12,822 nucleotides of DNA from Udaeobacter sp046731855. GTDB lineage: Bacteria > Verrucomicrobiota > Verrucomicrobiia > Chthoniobacterales > UBA10450. The translations under genes were made by a program, and so were the position numbers. Positions 7,263 to 12,822 of the stretch are shown piece by piece (the first letter of the stretch is position 1; each line of letters opens with the position of its first letter). The notes beneath the pieces are model-generated. The model made no database searches. It had not been told where the DNA came from and was given only the letters and a program-made list of their open reading frames with translations. Where the stretch lies: positions 1-12,822 of the forward strand of contig JBKPLX010000253.1 of the NCBI GenBank assembly GCA_046731855.1, given 5' to 3'.

Positions 7263-7742
7263 GTGCAAAAAAATGCTCGAGCAGCAAACAATCGCGAAAT
7301 TGAACGAAAATTTTTGCTTAAGGGGTTACCGGACAAACTGAATCGATCGCAGTGCTACATTATCGAGCAAGGTTATCTGGCAAGTGAACCCGCAGGCAGA
7401 CAGGTTCGTCTCCGCAAAAAAGGCAATGCTGCAACGTTGACTTTTAAGGTGGGCCGCGGTCGACACCGGGAAGAACGCGAGATCAAGCTGAGCCCGAAAC
7501 AATTCGACGCGCTTTGGCCGGGGACTACCGGGAGAAGATTGCGCAAGGTGCGTTGCGAAATTCCCTGGAAGAATCTAGTCGTTGAGATTGATATTTATCA
7601 GGGGAGACACGCTGGTCTCGTGGTGGCAGAAGTGGAATTCCCCGACCGCGTCAGCTGCCGAAAATTCAAACCGCCTTCCTGGTTTGGACGGGAAGTGACT
7701 GGGGAAAAGCGTTACAGCAACGTGCGACTCGCTAACGAGTAA
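7263..7742 (+). CDS. CYTH-domain protein (triphosphate tunnel metalloenzyme)
   Basis: 159 residues, a stand-alone CYTH domain. The signature ExExK is REIERKF (E12, E14, K16). The tunnel-lining basic and acidic residues follow in order: QVRLRKKG (R49, R51), LTFKVGRGRHREERE (K62, E70-E73), VVEIDIYQG (E108, D110) and VAEVEF (E123, E125). The GREVTGEKRYSN ending is typical of small bacterial members such as the Nitrosomonas type. The family hydrolyses or binds inorganic triphosphate, nucleoside triphosphates or similar polyphosphates with Mg/Mn in an eight-stranded tunnel in the cytosol; this member's substrate cannot be read. The GTG start at 7263 is forced, because an in-frame stop lies at 7248 and no other start codon lies between; no Shine-Dalgarno motif is visible. 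CHAD follows 12 nt downstream. Confidence 0.9.
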   Translation: MQKNARAANNREIERKFLLKGLPDKLNRSQCYIIEQGYLASEPAGRQVRLRKKGNAATLTFKVGRGRHREEREIKLSPKQFDALWPGTTGRRLRKVRCEIPWKNLVVEIDIYQGRHAGLVVAEVEFPDRVSCRKFKPPSWFGREVTGEKRYSNVRLANE

Positions 7743-7754
7743 CGAAGAGAATCG

Positions 7755-8645
7755 ATGGGCTTTCGTTTAAAATTACGCGAACCGTTGCCTGACGGGCTGA
7801 AAAGAGTCTTCCGGGAACAGATCGAGTCTGCTCTTCAATTGTGCCGCCACCCCGCGAAGGAGCGCGGCGTCACAGTCCACGAAGTTCGAAAACACCTTAA
7901 GAAGCTGCGCGCAGCAATGCGTCTTGCCGTAGACGAAGTCGGCAAGAATCGGCGCGCGCGTGAGGATCGCTGCGTGCGCAAGATTGGACGGCTGGTCTCC
8001 GATTTACGCGACGCGCAAGTGCGGCTGCAAACGCTCATTCAACTGAAAGACAAGAAGGCGAAGCACTCGAGTAAAGATCACTTTCCACATATCGAGGAAT
8101 TACTGTCGCTGGAACGGGAAAGCTTTTCCGCCGCGTTTGCTGGCTGGCAAAAACAAGCAATCCCACAGTTGGAACGCGTGGAAGCGCGTCTGTTAAAATG
8201 GCCGCTGGAAGGCCTGACGTGGAAACAAATTTGCGGTGCGGTTTGTAAAATCTATAAACGCGGCCAGCGCGGGCTCGCAAAAACAATTAACGACCCGGAC
8301 CCTGAAAATTTTCATGCGTGGCGCAAGCGAGTGAAAGACCTCTGGTATCAGTTACGCATTTTGCAACCGCTTAATCGTGCGGTTCTGACAGAGATGGCTC
8401 ACGACGCGGATGTTTTAGGCGAACTACTGGGGAGCGAGCACGATTTGGCTTTTCTTTGGGCGCGCCTGGAGAAGGAAAGCAGCGATGAAGCACTCCACAA
8501 TGAGCTCGCACAACTGGAGAAACTAATTGGTAAACGAGGCAAACGATTGCGCACAAACGCCCTCGAACTCGGACGCCGTTTCTACGCTGAGCCCGCGAAG
8601 GCCTTCGCCAAGCGTATCTCCATCTTTGTCGGTAAAAGGATTTAA
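7755..8645 (+). CDS. CHAD-domain protein
   Basis: 296 residues, all-helical and strongly basic. It carries the conserved-His-containing alpha-helical domain repeats: VHEVRKHLKKLRA (H42, R45, K46, K49, K50, R52), SDLRDAQVRL, FHAWRKRVKDLWYQLRIL (H187, R190, K191, K194) and GSEHDLAFL (H229, D230). Experimental work on CHAD proteins shows that the basic groove binds inorganic polyphosphate and that several localise to polyphosphate granules. The start ATG 7755 is preceded by GAAGAGA. The gene forms a two-gene unit with the CYTH gene; in many bacteria the two domains are fused in one chain, so the split pair probably acts together. No terminator is evident after the stop. Confidence 0.9.
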   Translation: MGFRLKLREPLPDGLKRVFREQIESALQLCRHPAKERGVTVHEVRKHLKKLRAAMRLAVDEVGKNRRAREDRCVRKIGRLVSDLRDAQVRLQTLIQLKDKKAKHSSKDHFPHIEELLSLERESFSAAFAGWQKQAIPQLERVEARLLKWPLEGLTWKQICGAVCKIYKRGQRGLAKTINDPDPENFHAWRKRVKDLWYQLRILQPLNRAVLTEMAHDADVLGELLGSEHDLAFLWARLEKESSDEALHNELAQLEKLIGKRGKRLRTNALELGRRFYAEPAKAFAKRISIFVGKRI

Positions 8646-8770
8646 GACAAAAAAGGCGCCCCCTCAGCCGTCATTGTGCAAGTTCATTCTTAGTTAACGT
8701 CGAATTCGCTTTCGCTTTTGCTCGACAAAGTCAGCACGATTTTGTCACGGTTGAACCGTCGGGAGTCCGC
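8646..8770. other. Short intergenic region before beta-helix gene
   Basis: 125 nt with no T-tailed hairpin. A 6-bp inverted repeat ACGGTT-G-AACCGT (8747-8759) sits immediately before GGGAG (8761-8765), the Shine-Dalgarno motif 5 nt from the GTG at 8771, so it could affect access to that ribosome-binding site. No clear promoter is seen. Confidence 0.4.
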
Positions 8771-10412
8771 GTGAACGTCAAAATTGTGCGAATACCTTTT
8801 GTCGCCGCAGTTCTCCTGGTTTGTGCCATTGGAATCGCAGCGCACGCAAATACCATAACAGTCACCAACACAAACGACAGTGGCCCTGGCTCATTGCGTC
8901 AGGCGCTTGCGGAAGCGAATGACGGCGACACAATTGGCTTCGATCCCTCGCTAAATGGCCAAACAATTACGCTCACTAGAGCCGAACTTGCGGTTAACAA
9001 GAGCGTGATGATCAGCGGCCCGGGCCCAGACCTCCTTACGATCAGTATTTCAGGAATCCAGTTCACTCGCATTTTCCATGTCATGCCTGGTAAGAGCGTC
9101 ACAATTGATAGTCTCACGATCGGCGACACCTCCTTTGGTGATTGCACCGGGGGGATCTTAAATGACGGTGCAACGTTAACGATAAGTAACTGCGTTGTAC
9201 AACAGAACTGCGCAGGAAACGGCGGCGGCGTGGATAACGATGCTGGCGACGGGAACCGCTACGCTGACGGTTCTCAACAGCAGCGTTAATTACAATTGGT
9301 TGTTTCCCTATGGTTTGGGTGGCGGCATTCGCAATAATAATGGCGCTCTGATCATCGTCAGTAGTGAGATCAGCGGTAACACTGCCACTAGCAAAGGGGA
9401 GCCCGACGGCAGCATTGGCGGCGGCATCTATAGTGTGGGTGGTACGCTCGAGGTTACCAACAGCACTATCAGCGGAAATCATGTTAACGTCGGTGGTGGC
9501 GGTATCTATGGGAGCGGAACGATAACCAACAGCACCATCAGCGGAAATAGCGCGACCCCGTTTATTGGAAATGCCGGCGTGGGCGGCGGCATTTGGACCC
9601 AGGGGGTGCTCACTCTCAGTGGTTGCACCGTAAGCAACAATGTAGCTGAACTCGAAGGCGGCGGTGTGCTCAATTTCGGAACACTAACGATCACGAGCTG
9701 CACCCTTAGTGGCAACACGGCACAGGGCAAGCACATACCTTCGCCGCAGGGCGGCGGGATCGACAATTACTCCGACTCCGCCTGGCTTGAGATCAGCAAC
9801 AGTACGATTACTAACAACTTGGCTGGAGGAGGAGGCGGCGGCATCTACAATCGCGCCGGACATGGCACAATCAGTTACAGCACGCTAAGTGGCAACAGTG
9901 GAGCGAACGGTGGCGCCATCCTCAACCGAACGACATTTGAGATAAGAAATAGCATCCTGAACTCAGGCGATTTCGGTCCCAACATCTTTAACGATGGCGG
10001 CACGATAACGTCGCATGGCTACAACCTGAGCAGTGATGATGGCTCCGGTTACCTAAGCGGATCAGGTGATCAAATAAACACTGATCCCTTGCTGGGTCCT
10101 TTGCAGGACAATGGCGGCCCGACCTTTACGCACGAATTGTTGCCGGGCAGCCCCGCGATTGAAGCCGGCGATCCCAACTTCACTCCGTCCCCTCTATATG
10201 ACCAGCGCGGCCCGGGCTTCGGCCGCGTGGCAGACGCTCGAATCGATATCGGCGCGTTTGAAGTGCAGGGAGTGACACCGAGTCCAACACCAACACCAAC
10301 TCCGATGATCACGCCAACCGCTACTCCTGTTGTAAGCCCTTCGCCTGCACCGAGGCCGACTCCCACTCCGCGGCCTCGCCCAACGCCGCTGGCGCGTCCG
10401 AGCCCGCGCTAA
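8771..10412 (+). pseudogene. Secreted parallel beta-helix protein, frameshifted
   Basis: Two overlapping frames make one protein. The first (8771-9289, GTG start with GGGAG) encodes a signal peptide (residues 1-26, ending AAHA) and the SGPGSLRQALAEAND motif typical of CSLREA-type N-termini, then runs to NDAGDGNRY and stops. The second resumes exactly where homology should continue (GTATLTVLNSSVNYN). Removing one G from GGG at 9251-9253 joins them into 546 residues. The rest is a right-handed beta-helix of short repeats such as TNSTISGN, GGGGIYGSGT, TSCTLSGNTA and SNSTITNN, followed by a choice-of-anchor Q-like block (TDPLLGPLQDNGGP, LLPGSPAIEAGDP, YDQRG) and a Pro/Thr tail (TPSPTPTPTP and on). 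It is probably surface-exposed or released; ligand unknown. The break may be a true mutation or a sequence/assembly error. Confidence 0.85.
9456..9548 (+). repeat. 24-nt direct repeat within the beta-helix gene
   Basis: ACCAACAGCAC-y-ATCAGCGGAAAT occurs at 9456-9479 and 9525-9548 with one mismatch, encoding TNSTISGN twice on successive helix turns. It reflects coil duplication inside the repeat protein and is a site where copy number could change by slippage. Confidence 0.8.
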
Positions 10413-10416
10413 CGCG

Positions 10417-11589
10417 TCATCCGGCGATCCGCAAATCTTGGTAGCAATTTAAATATTTGATGCCGGATCCGGTATTGAAAATGACTACGCGTTCACCAGG
10501 TCGAATTTTGCCTGCGGAACGAAGTGCCTTTAAACCAGCGAAGCACGCGGCTGCTTCGGGGGCGACAAAGAGACCCTCGCTTGATCCCACTTCCCGCGCT
10601 ACGCGGGTCATTTCTTCATCATCAACGGCAATGGCGCCACCGTTAGACAGACGCAGGATCTTCAAGATCAGGAAGTCGCCGATAGCTTTGGGAACACGCA
10701 GACCGGAGGCAATCGTGTGCGCATCGGGAAATTCAGCAGCGTCTTTTTCTCCGACTTCGAACGCGCGAACGATTGGCGCGCAACCAGTGGCTTGCACGGC
10801 GAACATCCGCGGACGCTTTGTCCCGATCCAGCCGAGCGCCTGCATTTCATCAAACGCTTTCCACATTCCAATGAGCCCGGTCCCGCCGCCGGTGGGATAA
10901 AGAATTACGTCGGGCAATTCCCAGTTGAATTGCTCCGCTAATTCGTAACCGAGCGTCTTTTTTCCCTCGACGCGATACGGTTCTTTGAGCGTGGACAGAT
11001 CGAACCAACATTCCTTTGTTTTGTTCCGCGCGATCTCAGCGCCACAATCCGTAATTAATCCGTTGATCAACGTCACATGAGCGCCCAACTCACGGCACTC
11101 GATGATGTTCGCGCGCGGTGTATCGCGTGGCATGAAGATGTGCGCTTCCAGGCCGGCCCGAGCTGCGTAAGCGGCAAGCGCTCCGCCAGCATTGCCGGCG
11201 CTGGGAACGGCGAGCTTGATTGCGCCGAGGTGTTTTGCCATGGACACAGCGACACTCATCCCACGCGCTTTGAAACTCTGCGTGGGGTTTATCGATTCGT
11301 CCTTGATCCAAAGATCGATGTCGTCACCAAACTTTTGTGCGCGCAACAGCGGTGTTCCCCCTTCGCCTAACGAAACCGGCTCAATATTGTAAGGCAGGGG
11401 CAGCACTTCGCGATACCGCCACAATGATTTCTCACGTGTCGGCAGCGTCTCGCGCTTTAGCGTCCGACTCACAGCGGCGAGATCGACCACTGCAAAGAGC
11501 GGTTTGCCGCAGGAAAGACAGAGATTCAGCAGGCGCGACGATTGATGCTGAAGACCGCAGGCGCTGCATTCAAGGTGCGTCACAAACAT
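10417..11589 (-). CDS. thrC: Threonine synthase (PLP-dependent, zinc-ribbon N-terminus)
   Basis: 390 residues from ATG 11589. It converts O-phospho-L-homoserine to L-threonine and phosphate, the last step of threonine synthesis, in the cytosol. The N-terminal C8-x2-C11 ... C24-x2-C27 pairs form a zinc ribbon, found in the short (class with about 350-400 residue) bacterial/archaeal enzymes. Fold-type II PLP landmarks are present: GEGGTPL (75-81), NPTQSFKARG with the Schiff-base lysine K107, PSAGNAGG (129-136), the phosphate-binding TGGGTG loop and FNTGSG near the C-terminus. The frame is open 191 codons further upstream to 12162, but that overlaps the HD-domain gene on the other strand and has no family character, so MFVTHLECSACG is taken as the start. 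The stop is 4 nt from the beta-helix stop (convergent). Related lyases (cysteate synthase, diaminopropionate ammonia-lyase) are less likely. Confidence 0.9.
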   Translation of the reverse strand: MFVTHLECSACGLQHQSSRLLNLCLSCGKPLFAVVDLAAVSRTLKRETLPTREKSLWRYREVLPLPYNIEPVSLGEGGTPLLRAQKFGDDIDLWIKDESINPTQSFKARGMSVAVSMAKHLGAIKLAVPSAGNAGGALAAYAARAGLEAHIFMPRDTPRANIIECRELGAHVTLINGLITDCGAEIARNKTKECWFDLSTLKEPYRVEGKKTLGYELAEQFNWELPDVILYPTGGGTGLIGMWKAFDEMQALGWIGTKRPRMFAVQATGCAPIVRAFEVGEKDAAEFPDAHTIASGLRVPKAIGDFLILKILRLSNGGAIAVDDEEMTRVAREVGSSEGLFVAPEAAACFAGLKALRSAGKIRPGERVVIFNTGSGIKYLNCYQDLRIAG

Positions 11590-11599
11590 GGGACAATTA

Positions 11600-11630
11600 A
11601 GCGTAGCACGTTTGCGGCCTGTGGTAGATT
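11600..11630. promoter_or_regulatory. Compact divergent promoter region
   Basis: Only 48 nt (11590-11637) separate the start codons of thrC and the HD-domain gene. Each direction has an extended -10-like element: TGG-TAGATT on the plus strand (11622-11630) and TGC-TACGCT on the minus strand (11608-11600). Their positions imply leaders of about 0-5 nt, and neither gene has a convincing Shine-Dalgarno motif, so leaderless or near-leaderless transcripts are possible. No clear -35 elements are seen. Confidence 0.35.
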
Positions 11631-11637
11631 TGCCGAG

Positions 11638-12696
11638 ATGGATTTGATGACGCTCACCGAAATTCGCCGGGCGGCGCAGAACGGCGCGGTGTCTGCGCGC
11701 GTACATGTGCAGGTAGAAGCGGTCACTGCAAAGACGCAACGTGAAGGGAAGCCATATTGCGAATTGGCTTTGGCAGATGCGTGCGATCGGATGACGCTCC
11801 GCGTATGGAGTGATCATCCCAATTACAAAACATGTAGCGTATTCACCACCGAAAGTTTCATCGAGCTCACCGGTGACTTCCGTGTACACCCACAGTACGG
11901 ACTCGAAGCAGATAAGTGGATTGTACGACCACTCTCTGAACAGGAGAAAAAAGAATTGTTGGAAGGACCGGCAGACTTGCGCACAAAGCAGGCATCTGAT
12001 TGGGAATTTATCGTGCAGTCCGTTGGCACGATCGTTGATCCTCGCCTCCGCGCATTGTCCGAAACGTTCGTCAACAAGTGGGGCGACCGATTTCGTCGCG
12101 CCGCAGCAGCTCGCAAATACCATCATGCCCGGCGCGGCGGCCTCGTCGAGCACACGGCGCAAATGATGCGCCTGGCGAGGGCCATCGCGCCTCTCTATTC
12201 TCAGTTAAACGTTGATCTTTTGATCGCTGGCATTCTTTTTCACGACTCAGGTAAGCTTTGGGAAAACCAGTTTTCTGAAACCGGCTTCGTTATGAGCTAC
12301 GACGAGCTTGGCGAATTGGTCGGTCACATTTCGATCGGGCTCGAGATCGTCAATTCGTTATGGCAAAAGCTTGCCGCCGAAAACGCGGATGTCTGGAAAA
12401 CATATCGACCCCTCTCAGAAGATGTGCGCATACATCTTCTGCATCTCATTGGTTCACATCACGGCTACAAGCAATTGGGTTCGCCTGTTGATCCGAAAAC
12501 GCCGGAAGCAATGGCGCTGCATTATATTGATAATCTCGACGCTCGTCTGGAAATGTTCGCCGCGGGTTACACAACTGCAAAACCGCTGGCGGCGCGCATT
12601 TTTGATCGCGTGCGGCCCCTGCCGGGAAATTTAGTCAAATCGCTGGAGAAATTTCAGCAATCCGCCGTGCAAGACCCAAGAGACGAACTTTTGTGA
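11638..12696 (+). CDS. YhaM-like 3'-5' exoribonuclease candidate (OB-fold + HD domain)
   Basis: 352 residues from ATG 11638. Residues about 15-105 form an OB-fold-like nucleic-acid binding domain (ARVHVQVEAVTAKTQREGK, CELALADA, RMTLRVWSDH, FIELTGDFRV). Residues about 150-330 form an HD phosphohydrolase domain with H172 (GGLVEHT), the H202-D203 pair (ILFHDSGKLWE), H274/H275 (IGSHHGYKQLG) and D298/D301 (HYIDNLDARLEMF). This order and the HYIDNLDA motif match the B. subtilis YhaM family, a metal-dependent 3'-5' exoribonuclease that can also act on single-stranded DNA. The start is uncertain: ATG 11647 is an alternative, and upstream in-frame ATGs at 11542-11545 lie inside thrC. The stop overlaps the next start (TGATG), implying translational coupling with a membrane protein. 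Confidence 0.85.
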   Translation: MDLMTLTEIRRAAQNGAVSARVHVQVEAVTAKTQREGKPYCELALADACDRMTLRVWSDHPNYKTCSVFTTESFIELTGDFRVHPQYGLEADKWIVRPLSEQEKKELLEGPADLRTKQASDWEFIVQSVGTIVDPRLRALSETFVNKWGDRFRRAAAARKYHHARRGGLVEHTAQMMRLARAIAPLYSQLNVDLLIAGILFHDSGKLWENQFSETGFVMSYDELGELVGHISIGLEIVNSLWQKLAAENADVWKTYRPLSEDVRIHLLHLIGSHHGYKQLGSPVDPKTPEAMALHYIDNLDARLEMFAAGYTTAKPLAARIFDRVRPLPGNLVKSLEKFQQSAVQDPRDELL

Positions 12697-12822
12697 TGCG
12701 CTACAAACACACGCAAATCGGTTACCTGATAATCGGTGGCCTCTTTGGCATAGCTATTTTTCTTGCGATCACAGGAATCGTTGCGCCAGCTGGTCGGGAT
12801 GGTGTGCTGATCAGTGCAATCA
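12696..12822 (+). CDS. Membrane protein, 3' end cut by window
   Basis: The ATG at 12696-12698 shares its A with the stop of the HD-domain gene. The visible 42 residues (MRYKHTQIGYLIIGGLFGI, then AIFLAITGIVAP and AGRDGVLISAI) are a short basic N-terminus followed by one membrane span and possibly the start of a second. The family is not identifiable from this fragment. The TGATG overlap indicates one transcript with the exonuclease-like gene. Confidence 0.7.
   Translation, partial: MRYKHTQIGYLIIGGLFGIAIFLAITGIVAPAGRDGVLISAI

Noticed and set aside
8681..8698. Third Pho-box candidate (AGTTCAT and AGTTAAC, 11 nt apart)
   Set aside because: Both units lack the G at position 3, no third unit is in register and no -10 follows; likely chance.
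9240..9262. Programmed ribosomal frameshift in the beta-helix gene
   Set aside because: No slippery heptamer or stimulating hairpin is evident and this protein family is not known to use recoding; a simple one-base insertion explains it.
10278..10409. Pro/Thr-rich tail as a PEP-CTERM or LPXTG sorting signal
   Set aside because: There is no PEP or LPXTG motif, no hydrophobic span and no basic end after it; it is a plain TP-rich linker-like tail.
11590..12162. 191-codon N-terminal extension of threonine synthase
   Set aside because: It lies antisense to the HD-domain gene, and the known zinc-ribbon N-terminus starts right after ATG 11589.
1..12822. Mobile genetic element or defence island
   Set aside because: No transposase, integrase, phage, toxin-antitoxin, restriction or cas gene, and no flanking inverted repeats were found.

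Overview
The window is about 12.8 kb of chromosomal-type sequence from a diderm (LPS-bearing) bacterium. Evidence for an outer membrane is a porin ending in Phe, a UDP-2,3-diacylglucosamine diphosphatase-like enzyme and the inner-membrane component of a tripartite heavy-metal pump. Moderate GC, the coiled-coil/Porin_5-type porin, the secreted beta-helix protein with a 'choice-of-anchor Q'-like end and Pro/Thr tail, and the general gene style fit a soil Verrucomicrobiota lineage (Chthoniobacterales-like) best. That placement is inference from style, not a search result. I see no phage, transposase, tRNA, rRNA or CRISPR array.

Layout, left to right. (1) 2-2893, the 3' nine-tenths of a CzcA-type HME-RND metal efflux pump. 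(2) A 602-nt gene-poor stretch whose right end carries a three-unit Pho-box-like promoter and a strong ribosome-binding site. (3) 3496-5121, an outer-membrane porin, closed by a rho-independent terminator. (4) 5201-5548, a small basic hypothetical protein. (5) 5549-5770, an intergenic patch with a REP-like element and a degenerate GTCATTC heptamer array. (6) 5771-6664, an LpxH-like metallophosphoesterase. (7) A weaker Pho-box-like pair at 6799-6816, then a small single-span membrane protein. (8) 7263-8645, a two-gene CYTH + CHAD unit. (9) 8771-10412, a secreted parallel beta-helix protein broken by one extra G in a GGG run at 9251-9253. (10) 10417-11589 on the minus strand, a zinc-ribbon threonine synthase, convergent with the beta-helix gene (4 nt between stops). 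(11) 11638-12696, a YhaM-like OB-fold/HD-domain exonuclease candidate, divergent from threonine synthase across only 48 nt. It overlaps by one base a membrane-protein gene cut by the window end.

How the genes may work together. The most suggestive theme is phosphate. A porin sits behind an 11-bp-periodic GTCAY array with a -10-like hexamer at the spacing expected for PhoB activation. A second, weaker 11-bp repeat lies upstream of the small membrane protein that precedes CYTH and CHAD, domain families tied to triphosphate/polyphosphate chemistry and binding. If both boxes are real, the middle of the window is a phosphate-starvation/polyphosphate neighbourhood. This is a hypothesis from sequence pattern only. 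The other genes (metal efflux, lipid A synthesis, threonine synthesis, RNA turnover) look like ordinary housekeeping or stress functions with no clear common pathway.
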